This document shows, one piece after another, positions 7,384 to 16,862 of a stretch of DNA of 64,000 nucleotides. The translations under genes were made by a program, and so were the position numbers. Below the pieces are notes generated by a model, which worked only from the letters and a program-made list of their open reading frames with translations, was not told the origin of the DNA and ran no database searches. The first letter of the stretch is position 1, and each line of letters begins with the position of its first letter. Source of the DNA: Candidatus Heimdallarchaeota archaeon (GTDB lineage Archaea; Asgardarchaeota; Heimdallarchaeia; Heimdallarchaeales; Kariarchaeaceae); assembly GCA_026702845.1 (NCBI GenBank), contig JADCLS010000005.1:296420-360419 (forward strand), in the 5' to 3' direction.

Positions 7384-9156
7384 TTGGATGTGATTTTGGA
7401 TTGTATGAGAGCAGCACTCTTGAGCCACAAAGGGATGTGGAGAATTACCTATGCAGGAACAATTTGCATACCCCTTTTCTCATACTTGATGAATATCACA
7501 CGTGAGATGTTCTTCCTTGGTTTAATCCTAATAATATTTTTAATGGGTAGAGAGATGATTCAATTCATCAAGAATAATCCTTTTGGTAATGATGCTGTAG
7601 GATTCAGCATATTCTATCCCTTCTTCATAATTATAGGATTTGGTTTATTCTATATCTTACGAGGATATAGAATTGAGATTGGAAACGGAATTAATCCCCT
7701 TTGGCTAGGTATCTTGATCTACATCATACTCTCTATTTATTTCGGTAGATGGCAGGATAGGCTCTACGGATCTCAAGATTTAATATACCGACGGTCTTTG
7801 ACTAGGTTGAAGGAATCCAATTTCTTCATAACTCAAGAAAATTTTGTTAAACCACTGCTTTATAGTCTTTCCATATTGCTCATATTTGGTACACACAGTG
7901 CATTTACATTTAATAGGAATCCATTTATTAATTATTTTCGTTCAATATATATCATCATCCCTGTGATGATCATAATACTGATCTTCAATAGTTATCTCCT
8001 AGGAGAGGTGTTTTGGAAATGTCCTGAGAGTAGATTAGAGTTAACTCAGGTTGATTCCAAGTTACTAGATACTAAAGATTTTGGTGCTCTTACTGAGTAT
8101 TTCAATCAACTCAAACTTTACCCCGAGCCACCTGAGGATTTTGTTACATATATTCGTGAGTATTACTCTACTTTAGCTCAATCCATTACTCAAGTGAATC
8201 ATATCGGCATATTGGCTTATTTCGTTCAAGCAATGGATGCTTGGGGAATACAAGCAAGATCAATACTATCCTATTATAAAATTATCATCCTTTCTGCTTT
8301 GAAAGAACATATAATGTTCGGATTAATTAAGATTAACTTGAGAAATCTATTTGCTCATTACTTGTTCACACTGCAAAAGATAGGAGATTTTGATTTAACC
8401 TGGGAGGAGTTGATCAATTATGAAATCTCAAAAAAGAATAGACATTTCATCAAGTATTTTGTGGAATTGAATAAATCGACAAAATATCTTCATCAAGGGT
8501 ATATTTACTGTGAAGGATTCGGTGATTTACTTCATTCAGATGGAATTGTTAATATTCAGGATGATTGGTTCAGAGATCTAAAAATTATTGAGCGAGAGTT
8601 AATTCCATTATTAATTGGACCTGACTCTAGGATTCTGTTCTCAGACAAGATTAAACTATATCACAAGATCGAACATCTTGCAGGGGGTAAGTTGCTCGAT
8701 AGCTATGTTCCTCTTACAGATAGACAGTTTGTACATAAAGAAATTGAGGGAGGACAGACAGAACGAAAATTTACAGAGGAGGAGGCCAAGATAAAGATGT
8801 TAGAACAACTGGGTCTGCGTGAACCAGTTATTATCAAAGAAAAAAGAATAATCGAACTACCTATCAAGCAATTACTTAGCATTGTACTACTTCTTACCAT
8901 TAATTTGGTTTTCCTCTATATATTAGACATTTATAATGAAACTGCAGCCATGATGGTTTTTGGTATAGAGTTCATGCTATTGACCATGTTCTCAGGCTTG
9001 GGAAGAGAAGATAAGGATAATACTGTGTTTCAACGAAAGGATGAATTATCAAGTAATCATTATCAGGGGATTAATATTGATTATCGAAACAGTTTCAACG
9101 GGTTTCTATATCTTATCCTGCTCATTTTAGGATTTGCATTCATTTTTTTCTCTTAG
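7384..9156 (+). CDS. unknown multi-pass membrane protein
   Basis: A 590-residue protein I do not recognise. The listed start is TTG at 7384; an ATG eight codons in (7405) is an equally good start. Hydrophobic helices lie at about residues 24-55, 73-92, 103-120, 155-172 and 187-205, then a soluble segment of about 280 residues (210-490), then helices at about 492-515, 522-540 and 573-590. The soluble part has no catalytic motif I can name; it is rich in Tyr, Ile and Lys and looks helical, with a charged EEEAKIKMLEQLG segment near 470. The gene is divergent from the Bax-inhibitor gene, and the IMPACT gene follows 50 bases later. Confidence 0.7.
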   Translation: MDVILDCMRAALLSHKGMWRITYAGTICIPLFSYLMNITREMFFLGLILIIFLMGREMIQFIKNNPFGNDAVGFSIFYPFFIIIGFGLFYILRGYRIEIGNGINPLWLGILIYIILSIYFGRWQDRLYGSQDLIYRRSLTRLKESNFFITQENFVKPLLYSLSILLIFGTHSAFTFNRNPFINYFRSIYIIIPVMIIILIFNSYLLGEVFWKCPESRLELTQVDSKLLDTKDFGALTEYFNQLKLYPEPPEDFVTYIREYYSTLAQSITQVNHIGILAYFVQAMDAWGIQARSILSYYKIIILSALKEHIMFGLIKINLRNLFAHYLFTLQKIGDFDLTWEELINYEISKKNRHFIKYFVELNKSTKYLHQGYIYCEGFGDLLHSDGIVNIQDDWFRDLKIIERELIPLLIGPDSRILFSDKIKLYHKIEHLAGGKLLDSYVPLTDRQFVHKEIEGGQTERKFTEEEAKIKMLEQLGLREPVIIKEKRIIELPIKQLLSIVLLLTINLVFLYILDIYNETAAMMVFGIEFMLLTMFSGLGREDKDNTVFQRKDELSSNHYQGINIDYRNSFNGFLYLILLILGFAFIFFS

Positions 9157-9206
9157 GATCATTGTAGGATTGAAGGATTAATAATCAAGGCAAAGAGGAT
9201 CAAATT

Positions 9207-9578
9207 ATGGCTGAAATCACACAAGCCATGAGAGGTCCCAAAATCAAGATAAAGAGATCAATCTTCTTTGCCTCTATCTATCCCATTCATTCAGAGAAGG
9301 AATTAGAGAATAATGTTAAGAACCTTCGAGCAGAGTTCCCCAAGGCATCACATCATGCATACGCGTATATTCTTGAAGGTAGAGCAGATTATTTTGATGA
9401 TGGTGAGGTGAAAGGAACAGCAGGTAGAGTGATCCTACAGAATCTTGAAAATCAATTATTGAATAACGTATTGCTGGTTGTTACTAGAATTTATGGTGGA
9501 GTAAATCTAGGGAAGGGAGGATTAATCAAGGCCTACTCACAAACAGCAAAGGACCTACTTGATTTCATTATTAAATAA
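9207..9578 (+). CDS. IMPACT/YigZ (UPF0029) family protein
   Basis: A 123-residue protein consisting only of the N-terminal IMPACT/YigZ domain. The family motifs are all visible: KRSIFFASIYPI near the start, ASHHAYAYI (residues 47-55), DDGEVKGTAGRVIL (64-77) and the signature VTRIYGGVNLGKGGLIKAY (93-111). Bacterial YigZ has a second domain that is missing here; eukaryotic IMPACT adds an RWD domain at the other end and controls translation through GCN1/GCN2. In archaea the function of the single-domain form is unknown. ATG start. Confidence 0.88.
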   Translation: MAEITQAMRGPKIKIKRSIFFASIYPIHSEKELENNVKNLRAEFPKASHHAYAYILEGRADYFDDGEVKGTAGRVILQNLENQLLNNVLLVVTRIYGGVNLGKGGLIKAYSQTAKDLLDFIIK

Positions 9579-9624
9579 TTGTGGAATCATTTCTGTTCTT
9601 TGCTAATTAAATGAAAGACCTACG

Positions 9625-9636
9625 ATTTATTTTTAT
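9625..9636 (+). promoter_or_regulatory. TATA-like box for the small GTPase
   Basis: ATTTATTTTTAT lies 32-43 bases before the preferred ATG (9668). That distance fits an archaeal promoter with a short leader and is part of the reason for choosing the downstream start. Confidence 0.35.
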
Positions 9637-9667
9637 GCGTACTCTCATAGCTCTGATTAGGTTTAAT

Positions 9668-10243
9668 ATGTCAAATAGGATCATGCTAAGGATGCATTTG
9701 ATTGGTGATGGTGCTGTAGGAAAGACCTCACTGCGTAATCGGTATATGGGAAAGGGATTCACTACCTCTCATAACATGACGATTGGTGCAGATTTTGCAG
9801 CAAAAGATATGCATGTCATCGTGAACGGCAAACAGTACGATATAACAGCTCAGATTTGGGATATGGCTGGACAACAGCGATTCACTGAAATTAGATCTCG
9901 CTTCTATGGAGGCTCACAAGGTGGACTTTGTGTATTTGACCTTACCCGGGCGGACAGCTTTCAGAATATCAATAACTGGATTACTGAACTGTGGAAACAT
10001 AATGGTAAAGGAGTAGTTCCCCTGATGTTACTTGGTAATAAAAGTGACCTTAAACAGCAAAGAGAAGTTCCTGAGAAGAGAATATTGGATTATTGTAATG
10101 CACTCTCAGCGAAAACCAAGGATTATGGATTCGAGGTTAAGTACTTGGAAACTTCAGCGGCAAATGGTGAGAATATTGATCTAGCTTTCCAGTTGATTGG
10201 AGAAATTATCATCTCAGATTTGCTCTCAAAAGGAAGACTTTGA
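9668..10243 (+). CDS. Rab/Ras-like small GTPase
   Basis: All five G-boxes are present: P-loop GDGAVGKTS, switch-I threonine in TIGADFAAK, WDMAGQ (switch II), LLGNKSD and ETSAA. The order and the WDMAGQ/TIGADF wording place it with Rab/Ras-like Asgard GTPases. The open frame reaches back to an ATG at 9611, but I prefer the ATG at 9668: it leaves the usual short lead before the first strand, and a TATA-like ATTTATTTTTAT at 9625-9636 would sit inside the longer version. The C-terminus (DLLSKGRL) has no prenylation cysteine, so membrane binding would need another route. Likely a molecular switch; longin-like domain proteins elsewhere in the window are potential partners by fold only. Confidence 0.93.
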   Translation: MSNRIMLRMHLIGDGAVGKTSLRNRYMGKGFTTSHNMTIGADFAAKDMHVIVNGKQYDITAQIWDMAGQQRFTEIRSRFYGGSQGGLCVFDLTRADSFQNINNWITELWKHNGKGVVPLMLLGNKSDLKQQREVPEKRILDYCNALSAKTKDYGFEVKYLETSAANGENIDLAFQLIGEIIISDLLSKGRL

Positions 10244-10369
10244 GGAGAATTACATAAGAGTATAGTAAAATCATCACTAAAAGTCATGATAATAAATTTT
10301 GAGTAAATTAATATTCATGTACAGATTTTGCAAAACTATTTTTAATATCGAATTTAAAGAGAAATTCAG

Positions 10370-11704
10370 ATGAAGAAAATTGCTTTATTCTTCCTACTTG
10401 GACTTCTCCTCGTGGCTACACAGCCAATCCAAGCAGAGGAGAGAAGTACTGATAATCTAGTTGCCGTTGAGGCAGTAGGTTTAGATCAGTATCCTACACC
10501 GTTGAATCCAGGAGATGCAGCTGTAGATTTTAATCTCACTGATTTCTTTGATGATAGTATCAAGTACTCCCTATCAGACTTTGAAGGGAAAATAATTCTC
10601 TTGGACATGATGGCCTCCTGGTGTGGTCCCTGCCAATCAGCCATGCCAGAGATGGTCCGTTTGTACAATATGTTTGCATCAACCAATAAATTGGAGTTTA
10701 TTTCAATTGGTATCGATCAAACCGAAGATGATTCAGATCTTGAAGGTTTCCACACCCAATTCGGCATCGATTGGCCCTTTGCAAGAGATGTTGATGGAGC
10801 TATTGGTTCAGGTTCAGTCTGGGATGTGTATGGATCTGGATATATCCCCACCTATTACCTAATTCATGAAAATGGAACAGTTATTAGAGCAGAAGTAGGT
10901 TGGTATGGTATTGAGGAATATTATCCCCAAATCGCAGGAGTCCTTGATTTCACTGATAATGTTGATCCTGAATACGTTGGATATACTGCAGATGGGGAAT
11001 TATCTATAAATAATCCATCTGTGGAGATCAGTGTTGAGGCTACTGATAATGTCGATGTAATGTCGGTTGTTGGAACTGCAACCTACAAGGATAAGGTGAT
11101 TGAACAAGAAATGTACTTCAATTATGCCACAGGAAAATTTGAGGCAAAGTTCTTATTCACCAAAGAGGAACTATACCCTGCAGATGCCGATGTTGACTTC
11201 AGCTTTGAGATAACTGATTGGTCAGGAAACAGTATCACTGTGGATGGGAATTCACTGAGTGTGATCAAAATAGTTGATGACACACCACCAGAATTTGTCT
11301 TTTCGAGAGGTATTGAGTATGTTACTGATACTCATTTCGTTGAGATTGATGTCTCTATTGTAGATGTTTTCCTTAATAATGCCACACTCACGGTTACCAA
11401 GGATGATGGAAGCTCGGAAATATTTGAGCACACCAAACGATCGGGTTCTGGAACTGTAAAATTCAAATTTGAAGTAACATTTGAGTTGGATGAGGATATC
11501 ACCTGTTACATATTCACTGTGAAGGTGGATGATATTGCGGGGAATGTTGGTGAGGAGGTAGTTGATGTTCAATTACTTGAAGAACCTGAAGAGGGATTCT
11601 GCGTGACAGAAGAACCTGCAGCAGCTGATTCACCATATCCATTCTTTGCCATATTCCCAGCATTACTAGTAGGGTATGTAATTTCTAGAAGACGAAAATT
11701 GTAA
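10370..11704 (+). CDS. surface-anchored thioredoxin-like (TlpA/ResA-type) protein
   Basis: A 444-residue exported protein. Residues 1-22 are a signal peptide (lysines, Leu-rich core, ending IQAEE). Residues 45-195 form an AhpC/TSA-thioredoxin domain with the redox motif WCGPC (Cys85, Cys88) after the strand KIILLDMMAS and the cis-proline region GYIPTYYLI. Residues 200-415 look like two beta-sandwich (Ig-like) modules rich in DxDxxxx and aromatic positions (VEISVEATDNVDV, DDTPPEFVFSRG). The C-terminus (SPYPFFAIF..., a hydrophobic stretch, then SRRRKL) is a membrane anchor of the type shared by other surface proteins in this window. Likely a thiol-disulfide oxidoreductase on the outside of the cell. 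Confidence 0.88.
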   Translation: MKKIALFFLLGLLLVATQPIQAEERSTDNLVAVEAVGLDQYPTPLNPGDAAVDFNLTDFFDDSIKYSLSDFEGKIILLDMMASWCGPCQSAMPEMVRLYNMFASTNKLEFISIGIDQTEDDSDLEGFHTQFGIDWPFARDVDGAIGSGSVWDVYGSGYIPTYYLIHENGTVIRAEVGWYGIEEYYPQIAGVLDFTDNVDPEYVGYTADGELSINNPSVEISVEATDNVDVMSVVGTATYKDKVIEQEMYFNYATGKFEAKFLFTKEELYPADADVDFSFEITDWSGNSITVDGNSLSVIKIVDDTPPEFVFSRGIEYVTDTHFVEIDVSIVDVFLNNATLTVTKDDGSSEIFEHTKRSGSGTVKFKFEVTFELDEDITCYIFTVKVDDIAGNVGEEVVDVQLLEEPEEGFCVTEEPAAADSPYPFFAIFPALLVGYVISRRRKL

Positions 11705-11741
11705 TTTTTACTGAATAAATCTGAATTAGAAATGAAATAAA

Positions 11742-12296
11742 TTAGAAATACTCATCTAATCTAAGTAACAAGGGATTTTGATATTCCACAGGAGTATGAA
11801 AACGAACCATTTGTGTATATAAGCTATAAAAAAACGAAATATCTGATAAATCTACACTTACTTCTTTATACCACTTTCCTGCAAAGAATTCCAGATTCAT
11901 TTTTACCCTTCTTTCAAGTGTAATTAATTCCTCATCTGTGGCAATAATTGAGGTGTTTACTTTACCTTTTAGACTACAATTAGGAAATTGCATAACCAAT
12001 GAGGTTAGAATCTCATAAAAATCAAATAATCGATTGACTGGAACATAGAATACCTTAATGGGATCTTCAAATTCAAGACCCATTTTAATTGGGATATTGT
12101 GTTTACTTAGCTGTAAACGGAATCTAGCATAATCATTACTCATCTTCTTTAGGATTCTTAGAGGTAATCTATGATTGGGTAGTAAACGTTTGTATGCTTT
12201 TAGATCAGGTAAGATCTGAGGATACAAAGTCTGCATACCTACGTGATAGGCAAGGGGTCCATCCAAGGGTAGGATGACCTTCACCTTCATAACCAT
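11742..12296 (-). CDS. hypothetical protein
   Basis: A 184-residue soluble protein of unknown family. It starts with a strand-like MKVKVILPLDGPLAYHVG and has mixed alpha/beta character, with many Leu, Arg and Lys residues and no catalytic motif I can name. ATG starts at 12296 or two codons later. It is convergent with the thioredoxin gene (37 bases apart) and divergent from the metallophosphoesterase gene. Confidence 0.6.
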   Translation of the reverse strand: MVMKVKVILPLDGPLAYHVGMQTLYPQILPDLKAYKRLLPNHRLPLRILKKMSNDYARFRLQLSKHNIPIKMGLEFEDPIKVFYVPVNRLFDFYEILTSLVMQFPNCSLKGKVNTSIIATDEELITLERRVKMNLEFFAGKWYKEVSVDLSDISFFYSLYTQMVRFHTPVEYQNPLLLRLDEYF

Positions 12297-12392
12297 ATTA
12301 CAATTTTATTTTAGCTGCTTTAAAATCCTACAGCATAGCTAAGGTATTAATGAGCAATTTGTCTAAAGATGACGAATAAAAGAGAAGATCTG

Positions 12393-12420
12393 AACATTCG
12401 AAATACCGAAATGTTTTATA
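12393..12420 (+). promoter_or_regulatory. TATA-like box with overlapping near-palindrome before metallophosphoesterase
   Basis: The sequence AACATTCG (12393-12400), six spacer bases, then CGAAATGTT (12407-12415) is an inverted repeat apart from one extra A. Its right arm runs into TTTTATA (12414-12420), which lies about 25 bases before the ATG at 12443. The TATA spacing fits a short-leader archaeal promoter; the palindrome could be an operator that blocks TATA-binding protein, but that is inference. Confidence 0.35.
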
Positions 12421-12442
12421 CGTCTCGATTGCCGAAGATCTA

Positions 12443-13276
12443 ATGAAGATCGGAGCCATCTCTGATATTCACATTGACATCATCCAAAATTATGACGATA
12501 ATGCATTTGATAAGTTAGTGGAACATTTCTATGATCTCGATATGTTAATCATAGCAGGGGATATTGCAGGTAGAAAACAATACATAAGGGATTTTTTTAA
12601 GGGAACGAAGGATTTGGAGATGCATAAGATATATGTACCAGGAAATCATGATCTCTGGGCAAGCAATGGTAAATCCTCTTGGGAGTTATTTATAAAAGAT
12701 CTTCCGGATATAGCCAGAAGTAATGATTGGCATTACCTACCGCGATCACCTCTGAAGATAAATAACACCTTAATTATTGGTTCTCCTGGTTGGTATGATT
12801 ATAGTACAAGAAACCGTGATCTTGACAAATTTGTTAATTATAATGATTATCAGAATAAGGAGTATCAAGGTATGGTTTGGGCAGACAGAGACCATGCAAG
12901 GTTCTCCATGTCTGATGAAAAAGTATCGAATTTGTTTTTGGATCAACTGCAGAAGGATTTTGAATCTCTCTATACTGATGAAACACAAGTGATAGTTGTC
13001 ACACATATAGTGCCATATATGGATAAAGTAATCTCAAGAGGAAAAGAATCCTGGAATTTTTTCTCAGCATATATGGGAAATAGAAATTATGGAAAATTTA
13101 TTGATTCATTGCCTGTAAGAGAAAAAATCAGCATTTTTGGGCATAGTCATTTGCCATTTCAGGAGATTCGTGATAATGGTGTGAAAATGTATTGCACTCC
13201 ATTGGGTTATCCTCATGAATGGAATACTACACTAGAAAAACGAATTTCAAAGAGTATGGCTTTCTTTGAAATCTGA
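12443..13276 (+). CDS. calcineurin-like metallophosphoesterase
   Basis: A 277-residue soluble protein with the full metallophosphoesterase motif set: SDIHID (Asp8, His10), AGDIAGR (about 39-45), PGNHDLW (about 72-78), VVTHIVP (about 189-195) and GHSHLPF (about 234-240). These residues bind two metal ions and catalyse phosphomonoester or phosphodiester cleavage. Substrate unknown. ATG start just downstream of a TATA-like box. No operon partner is evident; about 450 bases without a gene follow. Confidence 0.9.
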   Translation: MKIGAISDIHIDIIQNYDDNAFDKLVEHFYDLDMLIIAGDIAGRKQYIRDFFKGTKDLEMHKIYVPGNHDLWASNGKSSWELFIKDLPDIARSNDWHYLPRSPLKINNTLIIGSPGWYDYSTRNRDLDKFVNYNDYQNKEYQGMVWADRDHARFSMSDEKVSNLFLDQLQKDFESLYTDETQVIVVTHIVPYMDKVISRGKESWNFFSAYMGNRNYGKFIDSLPVREKISIFGHSHLPFQEIRDNGVKMYCTPLGYPHEWNTTLEKRISKSMAFFEI

Positions 13277-13729
13277 TATGATAAAATGTATAAATTTATC
13301 CTTAAATATATTAAAAAGAATAAATTGGGAAAAAAATCTCATTGTATTTTTTTTTTTGTGCATTGGAAACTATCGGGAGGTATTTTCTCTAAACTGAGAA
13401 AATATTGTTCGAATCTTTAGATAAGTATTTATTATTTGGCATATTTCCTGTGGAACATTTTCGAAATTTACGATTAACTGCTTTTTTACATACGATTTTC
13501 AACCCTAAACCTTAATCTGTTGTACTTGATTGTCCTAAAAAAAGCTAGTAAAGTACGAATATTATTCGAGAGATCGAAAATATGCAATTGACTATTATTT
13601 TATCATATAATTAACAGCAATCCAAATACAGATATATAAAAATAGTATAATCAATAATATTTACGAAAAAAAATGTCATATTCTTGATTGATACATATTA
13701 ATTTAAATATTTGAACCACCATCAGTATA
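13277..13729. other. gene-free AT-rich stretch
   Basis: About 450 bases between the metallophosphoesterase and the SLC13-type transporter. It contains a run of about ten T (near 13347-13357) that could stop transcription of the upstream gene, several TATA-like runs, and no open frame, tRNA-like cloverleaf or repeat array that I can see. Confidence 0.5.
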
Positions 13730-15457
13730 TTGAGGAATAAGAGCTTGATGGTCGGTAAATTTCGAAAATTGATTCTTTTTGCACTATGCTGTAGTTTATT
13801 TATACTTGGATATAATTTGGCCCCAGACCCCTTACCTGATGGTAATTACACAGTTTCCATAAGATATGAATCAAATCAGATCCAATTTAACATCAATATT
13901 GATTCAGATATCGATTCCTACAGTATAGAAAGAGAGATCAATGTAACTCATGAGGTTACCACATTATCAGTTACCTACTATGAACTCTACTCAGGCAAAG
14001 TATCAAAGGAAATAATATTCAATGCCCAAATCTATCAGAATGATACAAAACTCACCAATCCTCAAATAGGTAATTTCTTAGCCCAGATTATTGGACAGGG
14101 ACAAATAATCGATTTTCCACCTTCAGATATTACCAATGGAGTTGTGGAATTCAAATTTCGCATACTCAAGCACTCTAATATAGCACTAGGTCTACTTTTT
14201 GCCATTTCATTCCTTTGGTTAACAGAGTTAATTCCCATGGCCGCAACTTCCTTGCTGATTCCCATTGCCATCGTACTAACTGGCATTGACAGTAGTACTG
14301 GTGCCTTAAGTGAATTTTCCAATCCCACTGTTTTCTTATTTCTTGGTGGATTTCTCCTGGCCATAGCATTTCACAGATCGGGTCTTGATGAGAAAATTGC
14401 GATCCATATGATATCAATAGTTCCTGCGGATTCTCGAGTCATATTAGCAACATTCATGGGTCTAGCAGCAGTATTCTCCATGTTTATCAGCAATACTGCG
14501 GCATGTGCTCTCCTCATACCACTTGCACTTCAACTACTCAATAATGCTGGAATTCGAGATGAGAAATACAAGAAAACAGTGATTTTAGGTATAGCCTATG
14601 CAGCAACTGTTGGTGGAATTGGTACTCTCATCGGTACACCTCCAAATATTATTGCGGCCTCATTGATTGAGAGTTACAATCCGGATATAGAAATAAATTT
14701 TCTAACCTGGTCAAAATTTGGCATGCCTATTGTTATTCTACTACTCCCAATCATTTTTATGAATCTATGGTGGAGGTTTAAACCAGATCTCAATGAAGAG
14801 CTGTTACAACTTGCCAAACAAACCTGCAAGGAGAAGATAGCACAAGAGGGAATGTATACTAAGAACCAGATTACTGTTGCTATAATATTCCTTTCTACTC
14901 TAACCCTCTGGTTGACTTCAACCTTCCATAATATTCCCACATCAATTGTTGCCCTCATGTCAGCTGTTTCATTGTATGTAACAGGCCAACTCAAACAAGA
15001 TGATATGAATGAAATCAATTGGAACACACTCATCACTTTTGGTGGTGGATTAACACTAGGTACAGTAATCATTCGGACAGGTTTAGCAGATTGGCTGGCA
15101 CTTGAATTTGGTCAGCTAAGAGGGCTTCCTGAAATACTAATCTATTTAATCATCGGTACTTTTGCTATTTTGCTTACCCAGATTGCATCTAATACTGCAT
15201 CAGCTAGTATACTAGTTCCAATCGTCATGCCACTTTCCATCATATTGGGTATCAACCCACTCATCTCTGCAATTATGGTTGCAATTATCTGCTCAATGGA
15301 TTTTGCCATAGTTATTGGATCACCACCTGTGCTTCTGGCTTATTCCACTGGATACTTCAAGGTGAAGGAGATTTTTAAGATAGGAATATTGATTGATCTT
15401 ATTGGATTGCTAACGACGGTATTCCTTACATATTTTGTCTTTGGGCTATTAATTTAA
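13730..15457 (+). CDS. SLC13/DASS-family sodium-coupled anion transporter
   Basis: A 575-residue membrane protein. The listed start is TTG; the ATG six codons later (13748) is a good alternative. One N-terminal helix (residues 12-31) is followed by an extracellular domain of about 120 residues with N-glycosylation-like NxT/S sites, then about eleven transmembrane segments. The two SNT signatures of the DASS family are present (FISNTAACALLIPLAL and IASNTASASILVPIVM), along with the GTPPN motif (GTLIGTPPNIIAA) that binds sodium and substrate. Family members import dicarboxylates, citrate, sulfate or similar anions. The extra outside domain is unusual compared with bacterial members of about 460-490 residues. 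Confidence 0.85.
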   Translation: MRNKSLMVGKFRKLILFALCCSLFILGYNLAPDPLPDGNYTVSIRYESNQIQFNINIDSDIDSYSIEREINVTHEVTTLSVTYYELYSGKVSKEIIFNAQIYQNDTKLTNPQIGNFLAQIIGQGQIIDFPPSDITNGVVEFKFRILKHSNIALGLLFAISFLWLTELIPMAATSLLIPIAIVLTGIDSSTGALSEFSNPTVFLFLGGFLLAIAFHRSGLDEKIAIHMISIVPADSRVILATFMGLAAVFSMFISNTAACALLIPLALQLLNNAGIRDEKYKKTVILGIAYAATVGGIGTLIGTPPNIIAASLIESYNPDIEINFLTWSKFGMPIVILLLPIIFMNLWWRFKPDLNEELLQLAKQTCKEKIAQEGMYTKNQITVAIIFLSTLTLWLTSTFHNIPTSIVALMSAVSLYVTGQLKQDDMNEINWNTLITFGGGLTLGTVIIRTGLADWLALEFGQLRGLPEILIYLIIGTFAILLTQIASNTASASILVPIVMPLSIILGINPLISAIMVAIICSMDFAIVIGSPPVLLAYSTGYFKVKEIFKIGILIDLIGLLTTVFLTYFVFGLLI

Positions 15458-15797
15458 AGCCAGATCAATCTATTACCAATGCAATTAAAACACCGACCAT
15501 TCCAGATTTGCATCTAATCCTTAATTTTAACCCAGATTAAGAATCAAAAGCATTTTATTTTTCATTACCAATGGTATATTAAAATTAAATTAAAGAGCGC
15601 TACGCATTACTTCTTATAAGATAAAATCCTAAATGTTTGCTTTGAATAATTTTTAAGGAGTTAGACAATTACGTTGAATTTATAGGTAAATCCACTCCAA
15701 ATATGATTATCTCATTTCTTAATAGAAACTAACGTATCATAACTGAATATGATTATTTTTAAATGTCCGAAAAAAATACGATATCAGAGGACATTAT
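15458..15797. other. gene-free stretch with inverted repeat before oppF-like gene
   Basis: About 340 bases of AT-rich DNA with no gene. The notable element is an inverted repeat just before the ATPase start: AATGTCC at 15762-15768 and GGACATT at 15789-15795. The right arm takes in the likely ribosome-binding bases (AGAGG, 15786-15790) and ends two bases before the ATG at 15798, so a hairpin in the leader could hide the translation start. Confidence 0.4.
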
Positions 15798-16862
15798 ATG
15801 ACAGAACAAGAGATGACCGCGACGAAAAAACCTTTCGACGATCCAAACATTGTGCTTGCCATCCGTAATCTAAGAAAATACTTCCCCGTTGAGGGTGGTG
15901 TCTTCCTCAAAAGAAAAGTTGCTGATATCAAAGCAGTCGATGGCGTCTCATTCGACCTTTATAAGGGCGAGACGTTAGGCGTAGTCGGTGAATCCGGGTG
16001 CGGAAAATCAACACTTGCTAAAGCTATAACCTTTCTGGACAAACCCAGTTCTGGAGAAGTCTGGTTCAATGACGAAGACCTAAGATTGAAACAAGGAGCA
16101 GAGCTTCGTGCTGTGGCAAAGGATTTAACACTTGTATTCCAAGATCCTGCCGCCTCACTCGATCCTAGGTTCACCGTGATGCAGTCTATTCTTGAGCCTC
16201 TTGAGATTCATAATCTTGTGGAAGAGAGCGAGAAGTATTCTATTGTCCGTGATCTACTCATTCGTGTGGGCCTATCCCCTCACCATGCTTATCGGTATCC
16301 CCATGAACTCTCAGGTGGTCAGCAGCAACGTGTTGGTATTGCCCGTGCACTTACTCTGCAACCTAAGGTAATTATTCTTGATGAACCAGTTTCTGCTCTG
16401 GATGTATCAGTCCAGGCTTCCATCATCAACTTACTGGTCAAACTTCAAGATGAATTGGGATTTGCTTACATCTTTATTGCCCATGATCTCAGTGTTGTGA
16501 AAAAGATCAGTCACAGATTGTGTGTGCTTTATCTGGGTAAGGTAATGGAGATTGGAAATATTGATGAATTATATGAGAATCCTATGCACCCCTATACTCA
16601 GGCACTGATGTCTGCCATTCCAGTACCCGATCCTACTGTAAAGGTTGATAGAATTACCCTCAAGGGAGAAGTACCCACACCAATTAATCCCCCAGATGGA
16701 TGTCGTTTCTGTACCCGTTGTAGATATGTGCGACAGTTATGTTTCCTCGAAGAACCTCCACTCATTGAAGTTGGTCCTGGTCACCAGGTAGCCTGTCATT
16801 TTGCCAAGCAGATCGAAGCCGGTACCCATGTTCCAACTGAAGAGATGGGAGAAGACAAATAA
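15798..16862 (+). CDS. oligopeptide/dipeptide ABC transporter ATPase, OppF/DppF type
   Basis: A 354-residue ATPase: Walker A GESGCGKST, Q-loop VFQDPAASLDPR, signature LSGGQQQRVGIARAL, Walker B VIILDEP, then the oligopeptide-type C-terminal domain with the clustered cysteines CRFCTRC...C...C that ends this subfamily. In complete systems it pairs with OppD, two permeases and a binding protein, but none of those genes is next to it. By eye the gene is more GC-rich than its neighbours and has more C-ending codons, which could mean a later arrival or high expression. It may serve permeases encoded elsewhere. Confidence 0.92.
   Translation: MTEQEMTATKKPFDDPNIVLAIRNLRKYFPVEGGVFLKRKVADIKAVDGVSFDLYKGETLGVVGESGCGKSTLAKAITFLDKPSSGEVWFNDEDLRLKQGAELRAVAKDLTLVFQDPAASLDPRFTVMQSILEPLEIHNLVEESEKYSIVRDLLIRVGLSPHHAYRYPHELSGGQQQRVGIARALTLQPKVIILDEPVSALDVSVQASIINLLVKLQDELGFAYIFIAHDLSVVKKISHRLCVLYLGKVMEIGNIDELYENPMHPYTQALMSAIPVPDPTVKVDRITLKGEVPTPINPPDGCRFCTRCRYVRQLCFLEEPPLIEVGPGHQVACHFAKQIEAGTHVPTEEMGEDK

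Noticed and set aside
13277..13729. Possible tRNA or other structured RNA in the long gene-free stretch
   Set aside because: No cloverleaf, TPsiC-like arm or stable stem was seen on either strand; the stretch is plain AT-rich DNA.
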